Source: CAXMST01 sp963712765 (GTDB lineage Bacteria > Actinomycetota > Thermoleophilia > Solirubrobacterales > 70-9). Taken from it: 64,000 bases of DNA. The notes beneath the pieces are model-generated. The model ran no database searches and was not told the DNA's origin. It saw only the letters and a program-made list of their open reading frames with translations. The stretch spans positions 310,001 through 374,000 of the forward strand of contig CAVQIX010000005.1 in the NCBI GenBank assembly GCA_963712765.1, in the 5' to 3' direction. This document shows positions 27,798-35,684 of the stretch, one piece after another (the first letter of the stretch is position 1; every line of letters starts with the position of its first letter). The position numbers were made by a program, and so were the translations under genes.

Positions 27798-29054
27798 TCA
27801 GAGCAGCCCGAGTCGCTCGGCCCGTTCGCGCACCCGGGCGACTACCTCACGCTCGCCCTCGATATCCCCCGCACGCATCAGCGCGCGGCCGGCGACCACC
27901 GTGGAATCGACCACGGTGGAATCGGCTGCGTAGACCAGGCCGCCATCGAGGGCCCCAAGCACAAGAGCGGGGCTGTCGAGCCTGACGAGGAGGAAGTCGG
28001 CCGGGCCCCCGATCCGAGGATCGCCGGCGGCCCCGAGCATCGGCGCGCCCAGACCCCGCGCGATCGCAAGGGCTTCGGAGGCGGTGAGCGCCGCCGCGTC
28101 AGCCGCGCGCTGCTTCTGAACCAGGGCCAGCTGCTTGACCTCGGCCAAGAGGCTGAGCGCGTTGTTGGAGCCGGCCCCGTCGGTCCCCAGAGCGACCGGC
28201 ACGCCGTGCGCGCGGGCGGCCGGGAGGTCGAAGTCCGCGCCCACGGCGAGCTTCATGTTCGCGTTCGGGTTCGTGACGACGGTGGCGCCGCTCTCGGCGA
28301 TCAGCTCCCACTCCCCTTGATCGAGCCACACCGAGTGGGCGAGCAGTGTCCGTGGGCCGAGCACGCCGAGCTCGTGCAGGTACGCCGCCGGTCGCAGCCC
28401 GTGGGCATCGATGCAGCCCTCCACCTCCGCCTCGGTCTCGGAGAGGTGGATGTGAATCGGCAACCCGGCCTCCCGCGAGCGCTCCCCGACCCAGCGCAGC
28501 GAGGCATCCGAGACCGTGTAGATCGCGTGCGGCGCCAGCGCCCCCGAGATCCGCTGATCGAAGCCCTCGAGCTCGGCTAGACCGGCCTCGGCGTCGTGGC
28601 GGAGCTTCTCGCTGCCGCTGGGGTCGCCGCCGTCGATCAACGGCGCCCCGATCGTCGCCCTCAGCCCCGCGTCGGTGACGGCCCTCGCCGTAGCGCCCGG
28701 CTGCCAGTACATGTCCCAGAGGGCGACCGTGCCGCTGCGAATCATCTCGACGCAGGCCAGGCGTGCGCCCCAGTAGACATCCTCAGCGTCGAGGCGCGCC
28801 TCGACCGGCCAGATGTAGTGCTCGAGCCACTCCATCAGGGGCAGATCGTCGGCGTATCCGCGGAACAGGGTCATCGCCGCGTGGGTGTGTGCATTGACGA
28901 AGCCGGCGACGATCGCCGTTCCGGCGCCGTCGAGGACCTCGTCGCCGTCGGCCGGGGCCACGCCGGGCCCGAGCTCGGCTATCACCCCCCGTTCGCAGCG
29001 CAGCCCGACCGGCTCGCCGTCGAGCAGCGCCCCGGCGACCGCGAGGGCGCTCAA
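27798..29054 (-). CDS. mtaD: 5'-methylthioadenosine/S-adenosylhomocysteine deaminase
   Basis: Predicted 418-residue amidohydrolase that deaminates MTA/SAH-type nucleosides. Metal-binding and catalytic motifs are in place: 'GFVNAHTHAAMTL' (HxH), 'LPIHIHLSETEAEV' (His/Glu), 'LLAHSVWLD' (His), 'VALGTDGAGSNNAL' (Asp). The TTG start shares TTGA with the stop of the phosphorylase gene, so the two are coupled. The frame runs further upstream to 29234 but that part overlaps the phosphorylase gene. Together they handle methylthioadenosine released by SAM chemistry. Confidence 0.9.
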   Translation of the reverse strand: MSALAVAGALLDGEPVGLRCERGVIAELGPGVAPADGDEVLDGAGTAIVAGFVNAHTHAAMTLFRGYADDLPLMEWLEHYIWPVEARLDAEDVYWGARLACVEMIRSGTVALWDMYWQPGATARAVTDAGLRATIGAPLIDGGDPSGSEKLRHDAEAGLAELEGFDQRISGALAPHAIYTVSDASLRWVGERSREAGLPIHIHLSETEAEVEGCIDAHGLRPAAYLHELGVLGPRTLLAHSVWLDQGEWELIAESGATVVTNPNANMKLAVGADFDLPAARAHGVPVALGTDGAGSNNALSLLAEVKQLALVQKQRAADAAALTASEALAIARGLGAPMLGAAGDPRIGGPADFLLVRLDSPALVLGALDGGLVYAADSTVVDSTVVAGRALMRAGDIEGEREVVARVRERAERLGLL

Positions 29055-29764
29055 CGGCCGCCGCCGAGCTCGACGATCAGTGGTTGCAGCGCGGCCTCGA
29101 GGCGGGAGCGGTTCGTCGCCTTGCCGGCCTCGAAGTCCTCGACCGCCAAAGGCGCACCGCCCACCCCGTTGGCGAGGTTGTCGACCACGCAGACCGCCGC
29201 GTAGGCGATCCCGAGCTCCCCGGCGAGGATGCACTCCGCCGCCAGTGTCATCCCGATCACATCGGCGTGGGCGGCGATCAGCCGGATCTCGGCCGGCGTC
29301 TCGAAGCGCGGGCCGATCGCCTGCCAGTAGGTGCCGCCGTCGACGATCTCGCGATCGCCGTGGCGGCGCCAGCCGGTCATCACACGCTCGCGCCAGGAGC
29401 CGTCGAAGCCCGGCACCCGCTCGCCCCGGTGCCCGTCGGAGAACGAGAGTCCCAGGTGGAGGGCGATGAAGTCGTCGGGACAGAGGAAGGTCCCGACTCC
29501 GAGTCCGGGGCGAAGTCCGCCGACCGATCCGATCGCGATTGCACGGTCACAGCCCAGCTCCGCCAAGGCGGAGAGGTTCGCCCTGTGGTTGATCGCAGCG
29601 GCGGTCGAGTAACTCCCGATCCCGTGGCGCTGTAGCAACACGTGCATCTCGCCGACCAGTAGGGCGACCTCGCCATGATCGGTTGCGACTCGCTCGACCT
29701 CCAGCCCCTCGGCGGGCTCGCTGCCGAGAATCGAATGCCCCCCGATTACTGCCAGCCGGCCCAT
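29051..29764 (-). CDS. MTAP-like purine nucleoside phosphorylase
   Basis: Predicted 237-residue member of the 5'-methylthioadenosine phosphorylase / PNP-2 family. The N-terminus 'LAVIGGHSILGSEPAEGLE' carries the phosphate-site GG-S, followed by 'LLQRHGIGSYSTAAAINHRANLSALAELG', 'AIAIGSVGGLRPGLGVG', 'GPRFETPAEIRLI' and 'DVIGMTLAAECILAGELGI', typical of the family. The reaction is MTA (or a purine nucleoside) plus phosphate to base and sugar phosphate. It is translated together with the downstream deaminase and follows a NYN-domain gene. Confidence 0.9.
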   Translation of the reverse strand: MGRLAVIGGHSILGSEPAEGLEVERVATDHGEVALLVGEMHVLLQRHGIGSYSTAAAINHRANLSALAELGCDRAIAIGSVGGLRPGLGVGTFLCPDDFIALHLGLSFSDGHRGERVPGFDGSWRERVMTGWRRHGDREIVDGGTYWQAIGPRFETPAEIRLIAAHADVIGMTLAAECILAGELGIAYAAVCVVDNLANGVGGAPLAVEDFEAGKATNRSRLEAALQPLIVELGGGR

Positions 29765-29823
29765 GCCGCGATGCTACCCCGCGGTCCGGGACCCGTGTCC
29801 CGCCCGCCGGCGTCTGAGCCCTC

Positions 29824-30258
29824 TCAGGCGTCCGGCAGCCAGCGCCGGATGAAGCCTCCGGCGCCGACACTTGCACCCCCCGCCGCCTTGACCGCAGCCG
29901 CCAATCGGCGGTCGCTGGAGACGACCAGCACCTCCGCCGGCTCGGGATCCGCCCGGACCCTGGCCGCGATCTCTCGATCGGCGGCGTTGGCGCCCCCGGA
30001 TGCGAAGCTCACCTCGACCCCGGCGATCACCGCCGCGGCGCGCTCGACCCTCGCATGCGGGCGCCCATCGAAGACCACCTCGATCGCGAGCCCGGTCTCC
30101 CCCGCCAGCGCGCCGAGGCGGCGCGTCAATCGCTCCATCGCGGCGGGGCGATCTCGCCACCACCCGTCGGGTCGCGAGCCAAGGGCGTTGAGACCGTCCA
30201 CGATCAGGCGTCGATAGCCATCCAGATCCTCCCCCGCAACTGCCTCAGGCCCAGCCAC
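29824..30258 (-). CDS. NYN/YacP-like nuclease domain protein
   Basis: Predicted 144-residue protein with the PIN-like NYN fold: 'RLIVDGLNALGSRPDGWWRDR' (first Asp), 'AIEVVFDGRPH', 'VSFASGGANAADREIAARV' (central Asp), 'EVLVVSSDRRLAAAVKAAGG' (last Asp pair). These Asp residues could form a metal-dependent RNase site like that of Rae1/YacP, which cleaves mRNA on the ribosome. It starts at GTG four bases after the CarH stop, so it is probably cotranscribed with the photoreceptor gene. Confidence 0.85.
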   Translation of the reverse strand: MAGPEAVAGEDLDGYRRLIVDGLNALGSRPDGWWRDRPAAMERLTRRLGALAGETGLAIEVVFDGRPHARVERAAAVIAGVEVSFASGGANAADREIAARVRADPEPAEVLVVSSDRRLAAAVKAAGGASVGAGGFIRRWLPDA

Positions 30259-30261
30259 CCA

Positions 30262-31176
30262 TCAGAAGCTACCGGTGTCGGTGAGCTCATCCGCCGCGGC
30301 GACGATGTCCCGCGGCAGCAGGCGGGCCCCGCCGAGACGATCGGCGAGATCGACCCCGGCGGAGGCGCCACCGATCGCGAGCGGCGCCGGCAAACTCGCC
30401 ATCAGGTCCGATTCCAGGGCCTCGGCAGTGGCCGGTGTGGTGACTGCGAGAACGACCGCCGAGGGCCGGATACGCTCGGCGGTCTCCGCCAGAGCATCGA
30501 AGGGCGTGTCGGAGCCGAGCAGCGCCACCCGCCAACCGCGTTCGCCAAGAAGCAGGCCGAAGGAGACGAGGCCGAGGTCGTGCTCCTCCTCGGGTGGACA
30601 GGCCAGCAGGGCCAGCGGCCCAAAGCCGGCGCCCCAACCACGGGTGAGAGCCATCAGCCTGCCCCGGATCACGTTGCTGGCGAAGTGCTCCTGCCCGATC
30701 GTCGCCTCGTCTAGAAGCCACTTGTCGCCGATCCGCCGCAGGACGGGGAGGATCACCTCAACCAGCAGAGCCTCAACCCTGTAGGCCGCGATCGCCCGAT
30801 CCACGGCCCGGTGGGCCGCCGCTTCGTCGAAGTTGATCAGTGCCGCGTAGATCTCGTCGCGGAGCTCCTTGGCCGCCAGACCCGCGGCTCTCCCGGCAGC
30901 GGCGCCGTTGCCGCCCGCCCTCGGTCCGGGGTCAGCCGCCTCGGCCTCCGCCGAGACCTTCGCAGCGGCCTCCGCGGGCGCCGCTCCTTGGGTGATCAGG
31001 TCGATCATCCGCTTCAGCCGGCGCTCGTCGTCATCGCTGTAGAGGCGATAGCCGGAGTCGGTCCGCTGCGGTTCGACGATTCCGTAGCGCCGCTCCCACG
31101 CCCGCAGGGTCGCCGGGGGGATGCCGGCCCTGCGCGCCAACTCACCGATGCGGAGAAGGGGAGCCGTGGGGCTCAT
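30262..31176 (-). CDS. carH: CarH/LitR-type B12-dependent photoreceptor repressor
   Basis: Predicted 304-residue MerR-family regulator that uses adenosylcobalamin to sense light. Residues about 8-75 are the MerR winged helix (LLRIGELARRAGIPPATLRAW). Residues about 100-185 form the helix bundle with the diagnostic W(x9)EH motif: Trp153, Glu163, His164. The B12-binding domain has ExHxxG at 197-202 with candidate lower ligand His199. The spacing Trp153-His199 (46) equals that in Thermus CarH (131-177). The residue after Trp is Leu154, not the His found in Thermus CarH. In the dark AdoCbl tetramer should bind DNA; light should release it. Divergent 11-bp repeats are the likely target. Confidence 0.93.
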   Translation of the reverse strand: MSPTAPLLRIGELARRAGIPPATLRAWERRYGIVEPQRTDSGYRLYSDDDERRLKRMIDLITQGAAPAEAAAKVSAEAEAADPGPRAGGNGAAAGRAAGLAAKELRDEIYAALINFDEAAAHRAVDRAIAAYRVEALLVEVILPVLRRIGDKWLLDEATIGQEHFASNVIRGRLMALTRGWGAGFGPLALLACPPEEEHDLGLVSFGLLLGERGWRVALLGSDTPFDALAETAERIRPSAVVLAVTTPATAEALESDLMASLPAPLAIGGASAGVDLADRLGGARLLPRDIVAAADELTDTGSF

Positions 31177-31205
31177 CGGAGTCCCCCGCAGGCGGAGCAG
31201 GTTGC

Positions 31206-31260
31206 ATCAGATTGATATGACAGACCTTCTACAAACACTTGACAGAGCTTGAATATATCT
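31206..31260. promoter_or_regulatory. Candidate CarH operator: 11-bp direct repeats
   Basis: In register, 11-bp units read ATGACAGACCT (31217-31227), TCTACAAACAC (31228-31238) and TTGACAGAGCT (31239-31249), each with ACA at positions 4-6. Weaker neighbours are ATCAGATTGAT (31206-31216) and TGAATATATCT (31250-31260). The array overlaps the TTGACA promoter box, matching the 11-bp repeat layout known for CarH operators. The binding itself is inferred. Confidence 0.7.
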
Positions 31261-31268
31261 GCTACTTT
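31239..31268 (+). promoter_or_regulatory. Sigma-70-like promoter for the small membrane gene pair
   Basis: TTGACA (31239-31244) and TACTTT (31263-31268) with 18-bp spacing. The -35 box lies inside the direct-repeat array, so CarH binding would block it. The predicted transcript would start shortly before the gene at 31294. Confidence 0.55.
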
Positions 31269-31293
31269 CGATTCCGTCAAGCAAACCGAGGAA

Positions 31294-31494
31294 GTGATCG
31301 AGATCCAAACGCAGTCCAACATCACCAAGGCACGAATTCTCATTCTGATCGCCGCCGGGTTCTCGTTTCTGCTCTCGGTCAGCCTCTACTTCCTCGCTGA
31401 CAACGAGATGGAGGGCATCTTCGTCGGGATCTGGGTTCCCTCGATCCTCGCCCTGGGCGCCTTCATCGCGCCCCGCAGTGGAGGCCCGCAATGA
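31294..31494 (+). CDS. Small two-helix membrane protein
   Basis: Predicted 66-residue protein from GTG 31294 (start uncertain: a GAGGAA site abuts it without spacing; an earlier TTG at 31249 precedes the predicted -10 box). A basic segment (NITKAR) leads into a long hydrophobic helix (ILILIAAGFSFLLSVSLYFLA), then an acidic turn (DNEMEG) and a second helix (IFVGIWVPSILALGAFI). It is the first gene of the candidate CarH-controlled transcript, with ATGA overlap to the next gene. Function unknown. Confidence 0.72.
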   Translation: MIEIQTQSNITKARILILIAAGFSFLLSVSLYFLADNEMEGIFVGIWVPSILALGAFIAPRSGGPQ

Positions 31495-31706
31495 GCGAGG
31501 CAGCGATCTTCGCCTACGGCTTCGTCGTCTTCGGAATCGTCAGTGCCGCCTGCTGGCTGATCATCTGGGGAATCGTTCAGGAGCGACGCGACCGCGAAAC
31601 GCTCGACGCTGGGCCGAACGCGCGACCCGTGGGCGGCGAGCGGACCGTGACCGAGAGAGCCGGTGAGAACCCAACCCCGAGGTCGGCGAGCCGGGACCGA
31701 CTGTGA
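31491..31706 (+). CDS. Small single-helix membrane protein
   Basis: Predicted 71-residue protein. Its ATG shares ATGA with the upstream stop. One membrane helix (about residues 6-28, 'IFAYGFVVFGIVSAACWLII') is followed by a charged tail (QERRDRETLDAG) that is probably cytosolic. The last bases overlap the GTG start of the dehydrogenase gene (GTGA). These two tiny membrane proteins sit between the CarH promoter and an SDR enzyme. Function unknown. Confidence 0.72.
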   Translation: MSEAAIFAYGFVVFGIVSAACWLIIWGIVQERRDRETLDAGPNARPVGGERTVTERAGENPTPRSASRDRL

Positions 31707-32728
31707 TCGCCTCGGCTCTCGACTGGGCGCTGGACCGGAGCGTCATCGGTGGCTACACCTCGCTCGGCTACAAGCTGCGCGGTCTCGAGGGCCAGAGCCC
31801 CGACCCCGACGGAAGGCTCGAGGGCGCGCGGGTGATGATCACCGGCGCGAACGCGGGCATCGGCGCTGCCGCCACCGAGGCCCTCGCCGCACTGGGCGCA
31901 GAAGTGCACATGGTGGTCAGGGACCGTGAGCGCGGCGAGGACGCGATGGCGAGGATCAGCGAGCGAACCGGCAGCGACGCCCTCTACCTCCACCTCTGCG
32001 ACATCTCCGACCTCGAGCAGGTCGATCGACTCGCAACCGAGATCGAAGACGGCCTCGACGGCCTCGATTGCCTGATCCATAACGCCGGCGCGATCTTCAC
32101 GCAACGCCAGCTGAGCCCCCAGGGCCACGAGATGACCCTCGCCCTGCACGTGCTCGGACCGTTCCTGCTCAGCCACCGGCTCGCACCCCTGCTCCAGCAC
32201 GGACATAGATACGAGAGCGGCCGGGTGATCTTCGTCACCAGCGGGGGCGCCTACACCGAGCGCCTCGATCCGGCCGATCCACAGCTACAGCGGCGCGACT
32301 TCGACGGCCCCGGCTTCTATGCACACGCCAAGCGCGCCCAGATCGTCCTCGCCGACGAACTCAACCGCCGCCTCGAGGGCGTCAGCAGCCACGCGATGCA
32401 CCCCGGCTGGGCCGCGACGCAGGGTGTCGCCGATTCGCTCCCCAGGTTCAACACCGTCCTCGGCCCGCTGCTCCGCGATGCGGACGCAGCAGCCGACACG
32501 ATCGTCTGGCTGGCGGCCTCCGACCGGCCCGAGCGCGAGCCGGGCCTTCTGTGGATGGACCGCGAGTCGCGGCCCGAGCACCGGGTCCCCTGGACCCACG
32601 AGGAGGACGGCGACGCCGATCTCCTCTACGAGCGTTGCGCCGAGCTCGTCGAGCTACAACCACTTCCTCGCGTCCCCGATCTGGACCGCGGCCCGAACGG
32701 GGCTGCCCGCGTTCTCCCCTCCCCCTGA
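31703..32728 (+). CDS. Short-chain dehydrogenase/reductase (DHRS12-like)
   Basis: Predicted 341-residue oxidoreductase with a 40-residue N-terminal extension (DRSVIGGYTSLGYKLRG), then 'VMITGANAGIGAAATEAL' cofactor loop, 'LYLHLCDISD', 'LIHNAGAIF', 'VIFVTSGGAYTE' and the active-site 'YAHAKRAQ' (YxxxK). Such proteins act on lipids, sterols or retinoid-like substrates. The GTG start overlaps the upstream stop as GTGA, so it belongs to the same transcript as the two small membrane proteins downstream of the candidate CarH operator. Confidence 0.88.
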   Translation: MIASALDWALDRSVIGGYTSLGYKLRGLEGQSPDPDGRLEGARVMITGANAGIGAAATEALAALGAEVHMVVRDRERGEDAMARISERTGSDALYLHLCDISDLEQVDRLATEIEDGLDGLDCLIHNAGAIFTQRQLSPQGHEMTLALHVLGPFLLSHRLAPLLQHGHRYESGRVIFVTSGGAYTERLDPADPQLQRRDFDGPGFYAHAKRAQIVLADELNRRLEGVSSHAMHPGWAATQGVADSLPRFNTVLGPLLRDADAAADTIVWLAASDRPEREPGLLWMDRESRPEHRVPWTHEEDGDADLLYERCAELVELQPLPRVPDLDRGPNGAARVLPSP

Positions 32729-32778
32729 AGGGCGTCGGGCGGTCCCGTTGAGGCCGGCTCTCCGCCCGGCCGCGGGCG

Positions 32779-32799
32779 TGTAACACGAATCCATGTAAC
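32779..32799. promoter_or_regulatory. Direct repeat TGTAAC upstream of MerR gene
   Basis: TGTAAC occurs at 32779-32784 and 32794-32799, 15 bp start to start, 22 bp before the MerR ATG. It may be the regulator's own binding site; the evidence is only positional. Confidence 0.3.
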
Positions 32800-32820
32800 G
32801 GCAGCGGTAGCCTGTTGTCC

Positions 32821-33555
32821 ATGGAACGTGCCACGGCCGAAGGCCTGACGATCGACGAGCTCGCCCGCGAGACGGGGATGACCGCGAGAAACATCCGCGC
32901 CCACCAGTCGCGCGGCCTGCTGCCGCCGCCGGAGGTCAGAGCTCGGACCGGCTACTACACCCCCGACCACGTCGCCCGGATCAAGTTGATCCAGGACATG
33001 CAGTCACAGGGCTTCAACCTGAAGGCGATAGAGCGGCTGCTCGAGCTCGGAGCGGGCGAGGGAAGTGAGAACGCGCTCGCCTTCGAGCGCGCGATCCTCA
33101 CCCCCTTCGCCGACGAGCAGCCCGAAGTCCTGCGCGGCGAGGACCTAGCTGAGACGTTCGGCGACCTCGGCGACCCCAAGCTGATGACCAAGGCAGAGAA
33201 GATCGGATTCATCCGGCCGCTGGGCGACGACACCTGGGAGGTTCCCTCGCCGACGATGCTGCGAGCGGCCCGCGAGCTGGCCGAGCTCGGGATCCCTCTC
33301 ACCCACGCGCTCGCGGTGGGAGAGGCGATCGGCAAGCACACCAGCGCGATCGCCAAGGAGTTCGTTCGCCTCTTCGTCAAGGACGTCCTCGAGCCGCTGC
33401 AGGACGGGGACCGGGTCGGCGAGGCGAACCTCGAGCACGCCCGCGAGGCGGTCGAGCGTCTGCGCCCACTGGCCTCGGAGGCCGTCCTGGCCAGCTTCGG
33501 GCAGCGGATGACCGAGGCCGTCGAACGCCAGCTGGCCCGCGAGCTCGGCAACTGA
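32821..33555 (+). CDS. MerR-family transcriptional regulator
   Basis: Predicted 244-residue regulator. The N-terminal winged helix is clear: 'LTIDELARETGMTARNIRAHQSRGLLPPPEVRARTGYY', 'DHVARIKLIQDMQSQGFNLKAIERLLELG'. The C-terminal 150 residues are a helical effector domain with no recognised ligand motif and no Cys cluster for metals. ATG 32821 is chosen over a TTG two codons upstream. It follows the SDR gene by 92 nt and converges on the wax ester synthase gene, so it may regulate this lipid locus. Confidence 0.9.
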   Translation: MERATAEGLTIDELARETGMTARNIRAHQSRGLLPPPEVRARTGYYTPDHVARIKLIQDMQSQGFNLKAIERLLELGAGEGSENALAFERAILTPFADEQPEVLRGEDLAETFGDLGDPKLMTKAEKIGFIRPLGDDTWEVPSPTMLRAARELAELGIPLTHALAVGEAIGKHTSAIAKEFVRLFVKDVLEPLQDGDRVGEANLEHAREAVERLRPLASEAVLASFGQRMTEAVERQLARELGN

Positions 33556-33606
33556 TCCGCGCGCTGGGCGGAGCCTCTCCCCACCCGAGCCCGAGTGGGA
33601 CCGGAA

Positions 33607-35073
33607 TCAAACGGCGGCTTCGAGTGCCCCCAGGTCCGAGCGAAGCGCGTCGAGTAGGTCCCAGATCTCCGGAATCTGATCGCGATCGCAGATCAGGCCG
33701 AAGTCCATCGAATCGCGGTAGCTCATCACCGTGATGTTGAGACCGGCACCGTCGGCGACGACCGAGACGGGATAGTTGGCAGTGATCTCGGCTCCGCCCA
33801 TATAGAGCGGAAACCGGGGCCCGGGCACGTTCGAGATCACGAGGTTGTACAGGGGCCGCATCCGCTGCTGGGTACCGAGCTGGAGGGCGACGCGGGCGGC
33901 CCGCGCGTTGATCGCAGGCGGGATGAAGTTGGCCACGTCCTGGAGCAGCTCGGCCGGCATCGCCTTGTGCCGCTCCTTCGCCGCCAGCATCGCGACCCGC
34001 GATCGCTCCACCCGCTCGAGTGGGTCCGGCTCATCGGTGGGAATCGGCACGATCATCACCGAGACACGGTTCCCGTAGGTGCCGACCTGCTCGTCGGTCC
34101 GGACCGATACCGGGATCTGGGCGAGCAGCGGCTCTGAGGGCAGCGAGCCCTCCGCCATCAGCAGCTCGCGGACCGCGCCCGCGCACATCGCGACGACCAC
34201 GTCGTTGACCTTGACCCCGAGCGAGTCCTTGACCGCCTTCACGCTCCCCAGCGGCAGCGACCCGAAGCTGAAGCGACGGTGAGCCGAGATTCGGCCGCTG
34301 AAGGGAGTGTGCGGGGCCTGGTGACGCGGGCGCTGGATGATCTCGCCGTCGCCGTCGCCGCCCAGGGTCTGCCGCGCCCTCGACGCGTAGCGGCTGATCG
34401 TCTCCGCGCCCGGCAGCCCGAGGATCGAGGGCGCCACATCGAGGTATGGAAGCGTCGAGGGGACGGACTTCAGGGCTCGCAGCGGCTGCACCGGGAGCGC
34501 GACGAGCCCGCGACCGAGCATCTCGAGCGAGCTCGGTGGATCGTCGGCGTCCTGATTGCCGGGAGCGGGGGGCGGAATCTCGCGGCCGCCGGGCTCGAGA
34601 TCGAAAAGCACTCCCATGATCTCGGCACCGGACATCCCGTCGATCATCGCGTGGTGCATCTTCGTCATCACCGCGCACCGACCGCCCTCGAGTCCCTGGA
34701 TCAGATAGAGCTCCCACAGCGGCCGGGCGCGATCCAGATGCCTGGAGGTGAGGCGGCTGACCTGGGCGGCGAGCTTGTGGTCGTCACCGGGCGCCGGGAG
34801 CGCGATCTCGCGCAGGTGATACTCGAGGTCGAAGTTCGGATCCTCGATCCAGTAGGGGCGGTCGAGACCGAGCGGAACCTCCGCCAGCTTCCACTTCATC
34901 ACCGGCAGCAGGTGGATCCGCTCTTCCAGCAACTGGGTCAGATCCTCGAGGCGCAGCTCCCCTGACTCGCGGGTCGAGGGATCGAGAACCGCCACCCCGC
35001 CGACGTGCCCGTAGTGGGTCTCGCTCTCGATCGCCAGGAACTGCGCGTCGAGGCTGCTGAGCTGGCGGATCAT
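33607..35073 (-). CDS. Wax ester synthase / diacylglycerol acyltransferase (WS/DGAT)
   Basis: Predicted 488-residue membrane-associated acyltransferase that esterifies long-chain alcohols or diacylglycerol with acyl-CoA, making storage wax or triacylglycerol. The active-site motif HHAMIDG is at residues 140-146 (HHxxxDG), the PLW motif is in 'RPLWELYLIQGL', and the C-terminal 'NVPGPRFPLYMGGA' is the family's conserved segment. Length fits the actinobacterial Tgs family (about 460-490). Substrate preference cannot be told. It is on the minus strand between two lipid-linked plus-strand groups. Confidence 0.95.
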   Translation of the reverse strand: MIRQLSSLDAQFLAIESETHYGHVGGVAVLDPSTRESGELRLEDLTQLLEERIHLLPVMKWKLAEVPLGLDRPYWIEDPNFDLEYHLREIALPAPGDDHKLAAQVSRLTSRHLDRARPLWELYLIQGLEGGRCAVMTKMHHAMIDGMSGAEIMGVLFDLEPGGREIPPPAPGNQDADDPPSSLEMLGRGLVALPVQPLRALKSVPSTLPYLDVAPSILGLPGAETISRYASRARQTLGGDGDGEIIQRPRHQAPHTPFSGRISAHRRFSFGSLPLGSVKAVKDSLGVKVNDVVVAMCAGAVRELLMAEGSLPSEPLLAQIPVSVRTDEQVGTYGNRVSVMIVPIPTDEPDPLERVERSRVAMLAAKERHKAMPAELLQDVANFIPPAINARAARVALQLGTQQRMRPLYNLVISNVPGPRFPLYMGGAEITANYPVSVVADGAGLNITVMSYRDSMDFGLICDRDQIPEIWDLLDALRSDLGALEAAV

Positions 35074-35154
35074 CCTTCTCCTTCCGGGGCGCCCCGCGCC
35101 GCCGCGGGAGTCTCGGGCAGCATACGTCCTGGCAGGGGGTGGAGCCCCCGATCG

Positions 35155-35174
35155 CGGATCGGGTTAGTGATCCG
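35155..35174. promoter_or_regulatory. Inverted repeat upstream of the SRPBCC-FAD-DUF1365-CFA operon
   Basis: Arms CGGATC (35155-35160) and GATCCG (35169-35174) around an 8-base spacer, 30 bp before the operon's first start codon, in the 130-bp divergent region shared with the WS/DGAT gene. It is a candidate operator of unknown factor. Confidence 0.35.
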
Positions 35175-35203
35175 AATCGCCTGCCCGACCGAATTAGGGG
35201 CAT

Positions 35204-35680
35204 ATGGCTAGCTACTCAACAACCATCCGCACAAGCTGGGATCTCGAGACGGCCTTCGAGTACCTGGCGACCTTCGACAACATCTCCGACTGGGACCCCG
35301 GAGTGAACTCCGCCGAGTGCGTCAGCGATCACGCCCTCGAACCCGGAGCGCGATTTGATCTCGAGCTCAACTTCGCAGGCCGAAGCGTCCCGATCACCTA
35401 TGAGACGATCTCGATCGAGCGCCCTCACGAGGTGGTTCTGCGCGCCGAGAACGCCGGCATCGTCTCGCTCGACAAGCTCAGCTTCGACCCCGCTCCGGAG
35501 GGCGGCACCGCGGTCACCTACGACGCCCAGCTGGACCTCAAGGGTCCGCTGAAGCTCGGCGCGCCGATCCTGCAGTTGGTCTTCAACCGCCTGGGCGATG
35601 CCGCACGCGACGGCCTCGCCGAGCGCCTGGCGGGACCTTCCCCCTCCCCCTCCGACGCGCCCCGGGCCACCAAAGCCTGA
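35204..35680 (+). CDS. SRPBCC (START-like) protein heading the cfa operon
   Basis: Predicted 158-residue protein: 'YSTTIRTSWDLETAFEYLATFDNISDWDPGV', a four-strand core, and the closing helix 'LQLVFNRLGDAARDGLAERL'. It binds a hydrophobic ligand in a deep pocket by family precedent; here a lipid is plausible. The ATG follows an AGGGG site. It ends four bases before the FAD oxidoreductase GTG, so it is the first gene of a four-gene operon with cyclopropane-synthase chemistry. It resembles the SRPBCC gene at 19211. Confidence 0.87.
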   Translation: MASYSTTIRTSWDLETAFEYLATFDNISDWDPGVNSAECVSDHALEPGARFDLELNFAGRSVPITYETISIERPHEVVLRAENAGIVSLDKLSFDPAPEGGTAVTYDAQLDLKGPLKLGAPILQLVFNRLGDAARDGLAERLAGPSPSPSDAPRATKA

Positions 35681-35684
35681 CTTC

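Noticed and set aside
31249..31494. TTG 31249 as start of the small membrane gene
   Set aside because: It would lie upstream of the -10 box of the predicted promoter; GTG 31294 fits the helix start better.
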